NCBI RefSeq assembly: GCF_019649055.1
Contig: NW_026570480.1
Coordinates: forward strand, 1 to 64,000
Direction of reading: 5' to 3'
Source of the DNA: Paramacrobiotus metropolitanus
Lineage: Eukaryota; Tardigrada; Eutardigrada; Parachela; Macrobiotidae
Length of the DNA stretch: 64,000 nt
Within the stretch, counting starts at the first letter, position 1. Each line of letters opens with the position of its first letter. This document shows positions 34,976-47,692 of this stretch, in pieces. Below the pieces are notes generated by a model. It searched no databases. It saw only the letters and a list, made by a program, of their open reading frames with translations, and was not told the DNA's origin. A program made the position numbers and the translations under genes.

Positions 34976-37853
34976 ATGATTTCAACTTCATCACCTCCGT
35001 ATGAGCGTCTCTTGTTTGATGCGCAGCAAATGAGCTATCAGAACACTGTTATCGTTCGCACAGACGTCGACGTTTATCTGCTGGGAAATATTCAGAATAT
35101 CTCCGGAGACTACGCGTTCATCCACTTTGGATCCAAAAAGGTCAAACCCAGCTGGATCCATACACACAGCGTGTGGCCGTTACATTTCCCTGTGGACGCT
35201 TACAAGGATGGGTTACTTATCTACCTGAAGGTATTTGCCGCTCTCCGCGACGAAGATGACGGGCCATATCGGTTTCGCCCTGCAGTTGTGGTCAACGGCG
35301 TTGCTACGTGCCGTAACTGCCAAATCTTGTGTATTGAAGCACCGAGTTGCCCAACTGAAAGCGCTTCTTGCACGCCTCGCATGGAGTTGGTGGATAAATG
35401 CCAAGTTGCCGTCCAACTTCCGGTCACAGAGCCGCCGCTGCTAAGTCGAGTCGACGGGTTAATGTACAGAAAATTCTTCGTTCCCTTTGACAGAGCGCAA
35501 CAAGTTTTCAGGGACACCTCCGACAGATCGCGAATCATTAAGCATGTTCGCGACACGATGAAGCGCGATGCGCGGTTGGCCGACTTGTCAGACTGCTGTC
35601 GATTTCATCTGCGAATCCAACGAGACGGATGTATGTTCATTGTTATCAGTTTGACAGCAGACCCGGAAGCAGCGCGATGGATGGCTGCAGCACTATCCAA
35701 AACGTTGCTAACCCATCTAGCCAGCCGGACCGACTTGACGCACTTCTGCCATACAGACCTTGGCGACAATAAAGAGCTTCCTTACGATGCAGGTGAGACC
35801 GTTAGAGATGTGATCACGCTTCCCCGTTCCCAGACTTGCACCCGGTTTTATTCGAGAAAAAAGCGCCCATGTCTTCTTCATCCAAAAGATGTCCTTTGGA
35901 TGGTTGTTTTTTGAGTTCCAAAAAGCCATAATATAGTTTCGTAGACCATGTATTTTAGACGTGAAAATGTACATAAAAAGGGGCTCCATAAGTATACTGA
36001 AACATGCCGTTCTAAAGACGGCGTGTTGTGCTCCGACGATGTCTAAAGCACGTCAAAAAATTGCTTGCCGTAGAACCGGGGCACCCTCTTATCGACGAAC
36101 TATTGTACAAAATTATCCGGGAGTGGATGAAAATTTTAGATTTATTTAGACATTTACTTAATAGGAAATATTTTGAAATATTAAACAACATTTACAAAAT
36201 ACTGGGGAAAGAGGACATGATTCCACAAGTGTATGTAATACTGCACAGTGTATATCGCATGATATTGTTAGGAGCGTGGCTCTGCTCGATCGTTAGGTTG
36301 CTGGCTATAACGGACAGTATCTTGTCCGTTGTACTGTATATTGAATATTCTGCTGTATTCCGTTATATATTCCATTATCTTGTCCGTTGTATATTCCGTT
36401 TAAATATATTCCGTTATATACATATTATACATACGTATTATCCGTTAGATATTCTGCTGTTATGCCGATAGCCTAGTGGTGCCATAGAGCGACCGAACAA
36501 TACTGCTAGTAGCTCGCGAAGCGGTATTGGTTCTTTTGTCCCTCTATGTCTCTCTGTGACAGCAATTACCAGTAACTAAAATCTCTCGTGTAAGGCGCTT
36601 TCTGCTTACAGCGGTCAAACGCTTCTGGGCTTTTATTACTGCCGGTCAATGTACGTAATTACGCGGACCACGAACTGAAGGTTCCCAAGCGTAGCGTACT
36701 TAATGTTGTGTACTGTTCGTGCTGTCTCCGATATTAAATACCATGTTTCCCTTGTCCTAGATGCACGGACGGATCAGTCGAACGCAGATGTCTTTATTGG
36801 TAGTCTGCCGCCACTGCTCTGGAGCGAAATATTTTCTTCCCTGGACCTGCATTCATGTGTAAATTGCAAAGGGTAAAGGTATTGCTGCACAAACTTTTTA
36901 AATGAACCATTTCGTGAAGGTGGTTTGTTTGCAAAATATTCCCTTTGTTCAGCTAATCTGGAAAGTTTGCAGCACGCGTTTTAACTGCAGGCTGACAATG
37001 GTTTCGAAACCAGAACCGATTATTATCATAAGTACAAAACAAAGAACACAGAAAAAACTCGTACATCGTCCAGATATTTGATTTCGCTGTTTCCAGAGTG
37101 TGTGTGTTATGGCATCAACTGCTGAACAGTAGCCGCGCTACCGAGCACATCAGAATCTATTTGGACACGTGCACCAAAGAAACGCAATCCGGCAACTTAA
37201 ACTGTAACAAAACAGCATATCTCCTGAGTTGCACCGTCCGCTCAACGACAAAAAGCCTTACTATACTGGAACCATTCTTCAACTTCAGCTTGTTAGCTGA
37301 TTTGTTGGAAATCATGGAAATCAAGTTGCCTGCAATAATCTTCAAAGATTTCACCCTTACCGATGACGGCCACCCATACTACTTCGCTGCAGCAGACCCA
37401 TTTGACAACAGAAATCTCTACGCGTGGCATGGTGCAACATATTTTTTATGCCTTTACCAAAACAGCTGCCAACGCATCGTGGTCCACAACTGGAAAATAA
37501 CCAACATTTTTGGCGCCGTTCTGTATCATATATTTTTCCATCGTGCGTTCGGACTTAAGTCTCTACCAGCCCCTGAGGTTCAATGGATGCAGCCTTTCAT
37601 ATCCAAACCCTTGCCCTTCTGGGACGGTGCGCTCGAAATTGATAAACTGCAGATCACGATCCCGACGCTGGTTTTGGATTGCAGCCAAGATCCAGAGAGC
37701 ATGTGCAGCAAATTCATGTGGGTTTTGGATAGTTATTTCCCACCTGTCTCGGACGATGTTTACGCAAAGGTCAAGAACGTACATACTCGCTGGGTGCAGA
37801 CGCTGGCTTATCCGCAAGAATGGGAGACTATCCGAGCATTTTTATCAGTGTAG
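34976..37853 (+). CDS. F-box protein with N-terminal Tudor-like region
   Basis: Proposed join of 34976-35792, 36761-36872 and 37097-37853 (561 residues). Junctions are phase 1 then phase 2, with donors GTGAGA and GTAAAG and acceptors TTGTCCTAG and GTTTCCAG; introns 968 and 224 bp. The first exon has a Tudor/agenet-like strand pattern (VDVYLLGNIQNISGDYAFIHF, then SWIHTHSVWPLHF). The second exon and the start of the third complete an F-box: GSLPPLLWSEIFSSLDL, then HSCVNCK, then VLWHQLL. The rest is an LRR-like alternation of short strands and helices, ending TLAYPQEWETIRAFLSV. F-box proteins are substrate adaptors of SCF ubiquitin ligases; the substrate is unknown. The truncated gene at 16627 is a relative. 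The large first intron holds (TATTCCGTTATA)-type short repeats at about 36360-36440. Confidence 0.75.
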
Positions 37854-39399
37854 GTTTACCTGGTTGTATAGCACTTGCAACGGCAGAACGAAAATGTCCA
37901 ATTACCATTGGCAGCACAAACCAAGCTATACGGGCAGTAAGCGCAATTAGCGCATTATCTGATTATGTTTAGGGGAAGTGTGCCGGTACTGGTACATGTA
38001 CCAAATTCGTGTACAAAACAAATGTACAAAACTCCTTCGGAACGTTTTCTGCGGAAACCCTACGTAGGCGCGGGGATTGATTAGGAATATATGCGGAAAA
38101 ATTAGAAATGCTTTGATTGCGTCTCTTTACAATTCCAAATGGAATCTGAGAGACAATCGGCAACTGAACAGGCGGAGTCAGGCTAACCTTTACCTTTCCA
38201 TCATTTCACCTTTAAAGGATAGACAGGCGCAAAAGCTGAGTGCAGACAGAATCATTCTGACGTTCCAGTCAGTGAGAATCTTTCTGATCTTTCAGTTACA
38301 CGGCGAACTCTATACTGATTTAATATATAGACAGACTATGTCTGTCATATGTTATATTAGGCTTGCCCGTTTCCACCGTGCAGCGCCTACGTTAAAACTT
38401 TCTCTTAATCAGCTGACTCTAGTTAAGAAAGGGTTATCGGTTGCTCTTGCAGCGCATTAGCGCACAATACAGGAAATAAAAAGCAATGAACTATTCGAAT
38501 CTGTTTATTTTCTACCGTGTCATCCAACCCAACTCAATTGAGTCAATTCGCAACCGTAATCTGTACTGCCGTCAGCGCCATGGATTTAAAATCGTGGCCA
38601 AGGTTTGATTTGGTAACTTTTTTTTATTTTGATTTGGTCTTTGGGGAGATTACTGCAGGCAGACAATAAGGTGAATTGGCCTTTTACTGATATAATTACT
38701 TAAAGGTTACAATTTTTATGATACTGCGCAACAAAGTGTTATGCGAGGAGCGAACTTGAAAAGAAATTAAATAATGAAATATTTTTCAATTAATTTTACA
38801 ACTTCAACCTTGCACGGCCTGTCACAATTTTTTTAGATAGTCAACCTCAGGTGCGCTTAGAATATGAGACCACCCTAACAGCAAAAGCCATCCGCTAATA
38901 CATTTGCGCCTCGAGCATAAGAAGAAACAAATTTATCAGCACTAAATATGTAGAATAACGTGTATTTTGTTAACAGGTTTAGCTCATTTCGCGCAGACGG
39001 AAACCTGAAATTCTGGAACGATATTGATCTGAGGCTCATGGATGTGTGCAAGCTAAGCAGAATGGCACTGCTTGGCATCGCTGAGATATTCCGGATTTGA
39101 AGAAAGGGTATTATTAGGATATTTTTGCTCACTTTCCTCTGATTGCTTTCGATTTATTCTTGCTGGCTCCGATGCTGGTTGCTCGGGAAACACGAGCGTT
39201 GGTTGCGTGCACGGGTGATTGCATGGGTTTGGCTGTGTGCACGGCTAAATAATTATAAAAAAATTCTTTCTAAGTCGATTTTTGGATACTAAATTATTGT
39301 AAGAACCTGGAGTTACTTAAAAGAATTGTTTTACGTACACCATCGAGAGCTGCTAATCTGTCGACGTCTGCTCGAATTCTCCACTTCCAGCTTCAGTTA
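37854..39399. other. Intergenic
   Basis: 3' flank of the F-box gene. ORFs here (e.g. 38077-38460) lack motifs and splice support. Confidence 0.5.
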
Positions 39400-40450
39400 T
39401 TTTTCAACACGGTTTGCTCCTTCCTCCCACTTCCGCGAGGAGTAGTGTGTCGACAGCTTGGAAGATGCGTAACTGCCGAATCTGTCGCCTATTATGCTGC
39501 ACTTCTTCCTGCAAATAGTAGTCAATCAACATGTTGTCTACTTCTCCCTGGACCTGCATGGTCGACCACCGATTACGAAGCGTACATCCAGCGTTTGTTA
39601 CGGATAAATTGCAGCAATGCACACACCAGACCTCCGCATTATTCCCTTCCGCAGCATGAGTGTTGATACCTCCGATAACACTTACCGGCATCAAAGGATG
39701 GACCATTGGATTTGTACAGCGGATCGCCCGACACGGACTTTTGGACGGTTGATACAGTATGTACAGCGGGGCGGCAGTACCACGAACTTGCTGAATTAAT
39801 GCAGCATGATAAAGAGTACTTTGCAACGGGACTGAATGTCTCCTTTACGTGGAAACAACCAGAGCGCTTTAAACGCTGTGTTCCATTGGTAAAAGAAGAT
39901 CTCCAATTTTCTCGCTGTTTACCGCTTTTGACAAACTATTCTCCCACCAAAATATGGCTTATTTACTTGAATGCGATTTACACCAGATTCTTCGGGAGAC
40001 GTTAGAACACGGGCTAGAAAGAAGATGTAGACTTCGATGAAGATGATGATTTCTCCGAGAGATGAAGAGTTTGTTAGTGACGACCAGGTGCACGGTGTCA
40101 TCAATCAAGCTTATTGTATGTAAAGGTTACTACTACCTTACTAGTACTCTATGTATCTGAAAGAAGTGAGAATCTTTACTGAAAATTGGACATATCGCAG
40201 CCGAACACAAACAACAGCAACTGTAAGAAGCACATCAGGGCGTAGCTAGGAAGACATACAGGCATACAGAGTAGAATCTCGAGATATCGTGTACACTCTG
40301 TACGTACGTACACTCATACATCACACAAGCAGTGTGGCTATTCATTCATAAAATCGATTCCACGGAGAACTCTACCGATTTAATATGGCAGAACACATTT
40401 TGGTTAGAGTACTTAGAGCGCCCGAGCAAAAGGTCACTCGCCATTAAAGA
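39400..40450 (+). pseudogene. Dead collar-family gene, copy 5
   Basis: Homologous pieces appear in the right order in several frames. They are YYAALLPANS (for YYYAPACTFIPNS), then a TTACGAAGCGTACATCCAGCG stretch shared with copy 4, HRPPHYSLPQHEC/RIIPFRSMSVD, FATGLNVSFTWKQPERFKR, and SPTKIWL. The acidic region EEFVSDDQVHGVI lies near 40070. After about 230 bp of unrelated sequence the core (FTDLIWQNTFWLEYLERP) appears at 40370-40440. No tail-collar module follows. It shares several changes with copy 4, so the two derive from one duplicated ancestor. Confidence 0.75.
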
Positions 40451-40630
40451 CCTTTAATCGCCATTTAAATAAAGACGCTGGAAAATCGTTTCATTCAAAC
40501 AACGGAAAAAAGTTTCCCCGGTCAAAGTCAATTCAGAAATGCAGTACCCCATTATCACCTACGAAATGCTGCTTCGCGAATACAGATATTAAACGAAACT
40601 GATCAGAGAAACACGAGCAAAATGGCATGT

Positions 40631-41473
40631 TCATGCTTTAGGCTTATTATGGACGTTTCGGGCAGGAGTAGAGGCGGTTGGTGCGTGGGATTTTTTGTCC
40701 ACTTTAAGATGTTCCCGTCCTCGCTGTGGTTCATTCCTTTTTCTCGCTTGAGGCGCTGCGTTTCGTTCTCGCTGATCATGATGCACTACTTTCGACGGCT
40801 CCGTTTCGGAAAATTGTATGACTCCTGCAGGTGCACACTGGCAACACCCTGGCGACCCACAAAAAACACTCCCACAGACATAAACACCGCCGCCGCTGCA
40901 TGGATTTTGATTTGTAACATATGGTGCCCCGGTCGTATAGTGACTCGCCAAAATAACACCGTTAGCATAATGAACTAAGGATAGTCCCGTGCCATTGCCG
41001 GTAATATGCGTCTGGCTGGCTACCGAATGATGCTGGCCGTCGTTCGTGCTGTTGGAATAACTCTGGTCGCTGTTTTGCATTATACCGGTGGTGCCACTCC
41101 CGTACGAATTTGCTGTATTGCTGCCAGTGATGTAAGGATTGGCAGGTAGCGTTGGATCAAACTGCAGATCGCTACTACCGCTGCCACTGAAAGATACCGA
41201 TGTGCCTGCGACATTATTTTGCGAGATGACCACGGAGTGTTGGTTGCCGTTGGTCAGCGAAGATGACTGCTCAATGGCCAGGTCGACCTGTCCATTAGTT
41301 GCTGATCCTTGGCCAAATCCTGCGCCGCTGCCTCCAGTGTCACCTACGTATAAATTGCCGTAATAATTTTGTCAGTTTGTCGCAGTACAAATGTATTAAC
41401 AAGCGGCTCACTTACTGAATACCCCTGGACAAGGCAAAAGAAAGCAAAAAAGAAACCAAATAACGTTCTTCAT
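40631..41473 (-). CDS. Secreted Gly/Ser/Asn/Gln-rich protein with Cys-rich tail (GS family), copy 1
   Basis: Minus-strand join of 41416-41473 and 40631-41343 (256 residues); phase-1 intron of 72 bp (GTAAGT...TACGTAG). Exon 1 is a signal peptide (MKNVIWFLFCFLLPCPGVF). The mature protein starts SDTGGSGAG and has NGQVDL, SGSGSSDLQFDP, NSTNDGQHHSVASQTHITGN and GTGLSL: the family's repeating N-G/Q-S/V pattern. A Cys-rich module follows (CSGGGVYVCGSVFCGSPGCCQC), then a basic tail (RKRNEPQRGRE). It is the most diverged live copy. Head-to-head with copy 2 at 42523 across about 1 kb. Secreted; role unknown, with an adhesive or matrix role guessed from composition only. Confidence 0.8.
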
Positions 41474-41640
41474 TCTTTCTTTAATCAATATGGATCATAT
41501 AAAGCAATTTAAACTTTACGATGCAGTACATAAGTGGGTACCTTTGACTTCTGCTTATGCCTAAATACAGTAGTAACGATCGATCGGTTGCAAATATTGC
41601 GATTTGCCGTATATCGGATTAAAATTTGCGCTGTTGTTTT

Positions 41641-41656
41641 GTTCTTTGATCTGTTC
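41641..41656 (-). promoter_or_regulatory. Shared GS-family upstream motif
   Basis: GTTCTTTGATCTGTTC lies about 170 bp upstream of the ATG of GS copy 1 (minus). It matches the motif upstream of copies 2 and 4. Confidence 0.5.
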
Positions 41657-42247
41657 ATAATTATTTAATCTTCAATCCAGTGACCGAGCTCACTATTTGC
41701 GGCATACCGGAAATGTATGGAACCCGAACAAAGCACAGCGGCAGTACATTAGCGCATTGTGCATGGTACATTCGGATCGCTTGTTTGCTTACTTGTTATT
41801 ACTGTTTAAATTAATTTTCTTGATGACAGACAGACAATTTCCGGCCAGGATGACTTACTGTTTTAAACATATGGCCAAAAGGAACACGCAATCGAATTAA
41901 ATGCACTAGGATGGTTTTACTTGATTACTACAACTGAACTCTAATAATAAGACCATATTTTTACATTATGATGCATTGTTATGGTACATATTATATATTG
42001 ATATAATCAGCCTGGAAATATCGATAACAGTATAATGCGTTTCGTGCTAAGCAAGTACTTCGTCTGTAATACAGACACTTACTTGGAAGTATCTGATATC
42101 AGCACGAATCAGCCGTACCGAGTGGCCGCTTTTTTTGTTTTTGACGTTTTTGTCAATTTGTAGCAAATTTACAAAACAGTGTTTGACAGCTAGAGCTACC
42201 TATAGCGGAAAATTAATAGGTTATCGTCATTATGATTAGCGCGGTTA

Positions 42248-42350
42248 CCAATAGCCGCGTTTGCGACTTTGCGGTTGAATTCCACTTCCGGTACAACGAA
42301 TATGCCGTCAGCAATGGCAAACAGATCAAAGAACGTCAGAAACTGCCAAC
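42248..42350 (+). promoter_or_regulatory. Conserved upstream block of GS copy 2
   Basis: About 100 bp ending 170 bp before the ATG at 42523 match the reverse complement of 53296-53398. The shared parts include CCACTTCCGGTACAACGAAT and ACAGATCAAAGAACGTCAGA. The same block in front of two genes on opposite strands suggests a promoter or enhancer carried along in duplication. Confidence 0.6.
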
Positions 42351-42522
42351 TGTTTGATTGCAGCCGTCTTCACCAGTTGGCAGTACAGTGACTGAACATA
42401 TATGACTTCCAAACTATTAGTATGTATAAAAAGCACCAAACGTTTACTAAGAAGCGGTTTATCAAGAAAAACGACAGCATTGAGAAATTTTCCGCGGTTT
42501 ATTTACTATCACGGTAGCAACC

Positions 42523-43429
42523 ATGCAGTTTTTTCCATTAATTTTAGGTTTTGCGTCGCTGGTCTTGGGTATGTAGGCGTTTGCTAGTTTGTCTTAGATA
42601 TAAAAAGCATTTTTATAAAGAGCTTTCGAAGATTTCTAAATGGGTTCACGCTATTTTTCCAGGTGACACCGGTGGTTCAAGTGGATCATCCGGGAGTGGA
42701 GGAGCGGCCAACGGCCAGGTCCAGTTAAACAGTCAACAAGCAACCGTTCTGGATAACGGTAGCCACAACTCGGTGGGCCAATCGCAAAGCCTCGTCTCTG
42801 GCACAACGCTGAACATCGGTGGCAGCAGCAGCTCCAGCCTGCAGTATGACCCTTCGGTCACCGCCAATCCAGCGTCCGCCTTCGGTAGTAACTACGTTAA
42901 TGCCAATGGTAACGCGATGACCGGCGTCCTACAGAACAACCAGAACAGCCAATCCAACAGTACCAGTGATGGCCAGCATCACAGCGTGATCAGTCAGTCT
43001 CAGGTCAACGGTAACGGCACGGGAATATCCGTGAGTAATTCGGCCTCGGGAAGTGTGTATTTGCGCCTTCCCACCACAACCCCGCGCTATATAACGACAA
43101 CAGGGTGCAGCTATTCTGGTCTTACCTGTTACGGCGCCGGTTGCGTGCCGATTAACAGTGGCCCCGATTCCTGCTGGTGTTCATGTTGGTCAGTATCAAC
43201 TCCTCATTACATCACTGACACAACATACCCAGCGACAGCAACGCCATCGCCTCTTGCTGTAGCCAACGGTTCACGCGTGGATCAGCGGCAGAGGAGACCC
43301 AGCGGCGGATCAATAATTAGAAATGGTCACAATATTCTGAAGAGTCGGGAAAAACTGCCATCACGCGGGAAAGAACAAGCGCAAGTTGGTCATACGACGC
43401 TGCCCCGTAATTTTCGAAAGAAAGCATAA
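42523..43429 (+). CDS. GS-family secreted protein, copy 2
   Basis: Join of 42523-42568 and 42663-43429 (270 residues); phase-1 intron of 94 bp (GTATGT...TTTTTCCAG). The signal peptide MQFFPLILGFASLVLG is almost that of copy 4. The mature N-terminus GDTGGSSGSSGSGG is followed by NGQVQLNSQQATVLDNGSHN, SVGQSQSLVSGTTLNIGGS, LQYDPSVTANP, SNSTSDGQHHSVISQSQVNG and NGTGISVSN. The spacing of N, Q, S and V is periodic, suggesting short beta strands. The Cys module is CSYSGLTCYGAGCVPINSGP then DSCWCSC (C-x5-C-x4-C-x9-C-x-C-x-C). A basic Arg/Lys/Gln tail closes it (DQRQRRPSGG). No similarity I can name. Confidence 0.85.
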
Positions 43430-43810
43430 AGTTGCATACCCTAGCATCCGGTGCAGAGTAATGTTAATTTTTTACTGCTGGAACCTAATAGCCAATATGA
43501 TCTAAACACATTGTGCAAGGCAACAGATGCGATTCATAATAAAAAATCATTATGGTGTCGTGTGTTGGTACATAATAATCTATAATTTCTAAAGCCGTAA
43601 AAACGGTTCGAGATTAGCCAAGTCTCATTTCTATCCGAATAATGTTGTCCTCTAATGTGAACTTATAAGCCCATAATCGGTTTTTTACATAAGTATACAT
43701 TGGTGAAACAGAAAATCACGCAGTAAATCATTTCAGTACGTAATACACTTCGTCCAACCTCTTACCGATGTGAACTTGTCCATAATTATAACGCTAATGC
43801 GATAAAGCCG
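43430..43810. other. Convergent intergenic region
   Basis: Between the 3' ends of GS copy 2 (+) and the GPCR (-). The sequence is partly retained in the duplicate block around 49780-49909 (GTAAAAATGATTTAATG for GTAAAAACGGTTCGAGAT). Confidence 0.5.
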
Positions 43811-44845
43811 TCACCGTCTTGGATTAACACCAGTAGACGCCGAATTTCCTGCTCTTTCGTCCACCGGTACCGATGGTTGGACGCCACGCGATTCGCGCCT
43901 GCGGCGACATCCCATTAACTTGCTGACCGCATTGTGCATTTCCGGGCTGCCCCAATTGAATAGAAACGGGTTAACCGCCGAGAGAGAATATCCCATCCAG
44001 TACGTCACCGTAAAAAAATCATAATTGTAGTATCCCGTTCTCATCGACAGTGCTTCGTAAGCAAAATACGGCCCAAACATGACGATCAGCGCGGCCATCA
44101 GCAGTGACAGCAGGACATACCCCTGATGCTCTTTCTTGGCTTGCTGCACTTCTCTCCACGTGGGCAGCGTACCGGTCGCGCTGATGCGGCGTGCACCCCG
44201 TCGTCTCCATATCTGCCACGTTGTCCCGCAATACGCTACAATGGTCATCAAAGCGGGCGTCCAGTATAAAAAGATTAATTGGTAAAAGCAGCTGGCGTAC
44301 GACGGCTGCAGCCACGCATCCCAATAGTATTCGCGGGGATCCTCGTTAATACCAAAATACACTCTGTAATACGTCAACGAAGGTACGATCAAACCATTAC
44401 TGAACACCCAAATGCCCAACACAGCTAACTGCGATTTCATACACGTATGGTGCCGTTTGTAAGAAACCGGAAAGGTCACGGCCCATAAGCGGTCCACGGA
44501 GATGGTCTGCAGCGTGAGCATCATGACGGAGGTGCTCAGGAAGTCGAAGTACATCCAGACGGTGCAGAGCGCGTAACTCCAGGGCCAGCAGTTGTAGTAG
44601 GTGAACACGGCGTAGCTGGTCATGCCCATGGTCCCGGTTAAGAAATCTGCAACAGCCAGGTTGAAGAGGTAGTAGTTGAAGGCGGTTCGGGCCTGTCGGT
44701 CAGCAAAGAAGGCGCAGATGACGAGAAAGTTGGCCGCTATCGTCATGGTTATAACGATGGAGATTAGCGTGATTTCCCACCAGGTACCGGATGGGACGGT
44801 TTGGTCCGTTGTGGTATTGGACGTCGTGTTATTAACAAGTGACAT
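43811..44845 (-). CDS. Aminergic-like rhodopsin-family GPCR, copy A
   Basis: 344 residues from ATG 44845 (MSLVNNTTSNTTTDQT, sequons), with no intron. The frame is open 37 codons further, but homology with copy B only begins at this Met. Seven TM segments are visible. TM2 has NLAVADFLTGTMG. TM3 has the aminergic-type Asp (YFDFLSTSVMML) and ISVDRLWAVTFPVSYKRHHT, where DRY reads DRL. Extracellular loop 2 keeps a Cys. Loop 3 is short and basic (WRRRGARRIS). TM6 reads VMFGPYFAYE, so the W of CWxP is Phe. TM7 is NPFLFNWGSPEMHNA in place of NPxxY. Best general fit is the muscarinic/biogenic-amine group, but ligand and G protein are unknown. Confidence 0.88.
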   Translation of the reverse strand: MSLVNNTTSNTTTDQTVPSGTWWEITLISIVITMTIAANFLVICAFFADRQARTAFNYYLFNLAVADFLTGTMGMTSYAVFTYYNCWPWSYALCTVWMYFDFLSTSVMMLTLQTISVDRLWAVTFPVSYKRHHTCMKSQLAVLGIWVFSNGLIVPSLTYYRVYFGINEDPREYYWDAWLQPSYASCFYQLIFLYWTPALMTIVAYCGTTWQIWRRRGARRISATGTLPTWREVQQAKKEHQGYVLLSLLMAALIVMFGPYFAYEALSMRTGYYNYDFFTVTYWMGYSLSAVNPFLFNWGSPEMHNAVSKLMGCRRRRESRGVQPSVPVDERAGNSASTGVNPRR

Positions 44846-46176
44846 TTTATAGCCGGTTGATCCCGAGAGCGTCTTTACTAGCTGGCATGGGTGGAGTTTC
44901 TTATATGCGCTATAACAACCAGGTATGTCATGTAATCGCCTCCAATAGCTCGTCACTTTATCGGAACACTTTGACCAAAATCATACTGCAAGCTTGAGAA
45001 GACAAGACGTTCTTCTCAGAACGACACAAAGGGTAAGATGGTATTTATACGTGATAATTTGTCCTGACGTAACTTGCAACATTAAAATATTACTGTCATC
45101 CACAGAGCAGACGTTCCATAGTTTACTTGAAGCTATGTTTGTCCTGGCCAAATTTGGATACTAACTGACTCATAAATGTATGTATCTGCTCTACCGGAAC
45201 AACAGCTACAGGGCGTAATACAACACTTCAGGATTTCCTTTGAAAATTACCGTGACGTAAGCTTAGTGTAGTGTTTACCGAATTGTTACTTCGACCATTT
45301 ACAGATAGTGCTCTCAACCTTTAGTACTTACGCTCTGACCCGAAGATAATAATTTTATTATTGATCATAAGACCTCAATAGTTATAAGCACATCGAAATA
45401 CATAGATAGCTACTCTGGGTAGAGTAATCTGAATTATCTGATGCACTGTCATTTTCATGGATTGCGAACTGGAACAGTATGGTGGCGATTTGCATACATA
45501 AACGAACCATTACAAATCAGCAACGAGTTGTAATTAAGCAAGCGGAAATTAAAAATGCCTGAAGCATTAGCATTAGCATTTAGAAGAAATGCCCCAGTAT
45601 AGTTTTCTGCAAGTACAGTTTCTGTATATCAAAGTTTATGGTTTTGGCAAGAAAAATGTCTGCCGCCTTAACGTAAAGACAGAAGTTAGTCCAAGTGTAT
45701 TAAATTAAACAGAGATAATTTTACTAATAAATATATGTATTAGAGTGCTCTTGAGACAGACCGCAACACTTTTCACGACCGTCAGCCGGTCTAACACTGA
45801 CCGACGTCAAATTTACAGGTCGGTCGCATGACGGCGATGATGTCATTGGCCAGTAATAAGGGGCTTTTCGGATGTTTCAAATTAAAAAGCGTTTACGCAG
45901 CACTATTTTCTTGTACGTGCAAGTTTTTAACAATACATGGTTACTACGGTAGTGATACAAATTTGGGTAACAGTAGAAACTAAACAATTTAACTTCCTTA
46001 ATGTTGTGGGAAACACTTGCAGGGGATTTGGGAAAGGACGCCGCATCGGCACAGAGCCGAGAGGGGATGCATGGGCGCACCCACAGTTGAGTCACGCAAA
46101 AACACCAGTTTAATGAGTGAGCATATTGGTACGCACTAACTGAAGTCATGAACATCAATTTAATAACTAACGCTCA
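44846..46176. other. Upstream region of GPCR copy A, part of the 6.1-kb duplication
   Basis: No coding exon. Stretches match 50945-52256 at about +6.1 kb, e.g. GGAAATTAAAAATGCctGAAG near 45545 against AGAAATTAAAAATGCatGAAG near 51660. Confidence 0.6.
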
Positions 46177-46889
46177 TCATGCTCCGGAACGGGAATTAAG
46201 GAACATAAGCGTACGACCCGCGTTCACTTGTGCCTTTCCACGGCTTTTTTGTAAATCATGTCCGTTTTTCTTCGTTGACGGCGCAGATTTCCTCTGCCGC
46301 TGATCGGCCGCATGAAGCGACCGTGGAGGCGGTGCCGGTGCGTCTGTTGCATCTTCGGAGTCGTAAGGAGCTGTAGGACACGCACAGTTGCAACTAGGAT
46401 ATCCGTTCTCAACCACCGTGCAGCCGTAACCGTGGCACGTGACGCCCTGGCATGGAGAGCGCGACGGATAGGTTGTGGTGGGATTGCGCAGATACAGACT
46501 AGCCTGCACCGAATTGCCGAGCGATAATCCCATGCCGTTGCCGGTGACCTGCGACTGGCCGACCACACTGTGATGCTGACCGTCGCTGGAGCTGTTGGAT
46601 CGGCTGTTCTGGTTGCTCTGTAGGACACCGGTCATCGCGTTACCCGATGCACTAACGTAATTATTGCCGGAGGCGGACGCTGGTTTGGCGGTTACCAAAG
46701 GGTCATACTGCAGACCGGAGTTGGCGCTGCCAAAAATATTCAGCGTTGTGCCGGAGGCCAGAGTCTGTGATTGGCCCACAGAGTTGTGGTTCCCATCGTC
46801 TAGGGCGGTGGCTTGCTGAATATCTAGCTGGACCTGTCCATCGGTTGCGCCGCCCCTTGCGGTGGATCCACTTGAGCCGCCGGTGTCAC
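46177..46889 (-). CDS. GS-family protein, copy 3 (second exon; signal-peptide exon not found)
   Basis: The large exon is intact: it begins after TTTACAG with GDTGGSSGSTARGG and ends at 46177. Family blocks are NGQ-like DGQVQLDIQQATALDDGNHN, SVGQSQTLASGTTLNI, LQYDPLVTAKP, SSDGQHHSVVGQSQVTGNG and GLSLGNS. The Cys module is CQGVTCHGYGC then SCNCAC, and the tail is basic (DQRQRKSAPSTKK). In the other copies a 46-bp signal-peptide exon lies about 95 bp upstream. At the matching place here (46980-47040) the sequence is unrelated, and the frame simply runs upstream without an ATG. The duplication breakpoint may have removed exon 1, so the copy may be silent or use an unseen first exon. Confidence 0.65.
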
Positions 46890-47692
46890 CTGTAAATGCA
46901 TCGTCGTTAGATCGAAAAACACACTTCTCTTTTAAAATACTATACAATCTTGTCTCGTAATTTCCAGAGAAAATAAAAATTCCCGGGTTGACGCCAGACT
47001 TCACACTACGGCACGTCACACCACACTAGTTGCGCTCCACAGGCATCTGTCATGGCTAATGCATGTCAGATATCGATCGAAATGATAAACTATCCATATA
47101 AATTATAAAGTGGTAAATACCTCCTATATATACTTAAATAGCCTCCTATATATTGTTGAGAAATTTGCCATTGTGGTAGACGCAGTATAGTGTCAATCGT
47201 TCATAGCGCAACTCGACTTCGAGTTTACATACTTCGATTTATCTAGAACTTTACGAGAGACATTACGAGACAAGCTTGTACATACCGAAAGCAAGGTGCA
47301 GACAGGTGACAGCAGTGAAGCTAGCGACAGATGTGGCTTCGTTATTCGTTCTTATTTCTGTGTTAAAGAAAGACCAGAGAACGCTTACATCGAATTGGTA
47401 AATGTCGTTTTTTAAAGAAACGTTTGGTGGCTTATATTTCAGTTGTCCACTATCGGAAGCTTAGTTGTGTAATGCTAATTTGTGGATACAAAAGCAGTCA
47501 AATAAGTCACAGCGTTGTCTTTCTTTGTTCTGTTAGCCGCTTCCAGCGGTACATGGATACATTCATCGTGACGAAAGTTTAAGCAAGTCGTTATGTCAAC
47601 AGCTAACATGCAATAAAAAATACGCCATTCATCATACGTAATCGGGCTGATGGATGATGTACACGCACAAAATAATGTTTGGTGTATCAATC

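Noticed and set aside
36028-36471. 147-codon ORF in the first intron of the F-box gene
   Set aside because: Built largely of TATTCCGTTATA-like repeats; lies inside an intron defined by matching phases.
44019-44324. Minus-strand ORF inside GPCR copy A (also 50118-50429 in copy B)
   Set aside because: Alternative frame of the receptor; conserved only because the two receptors are near-identical.
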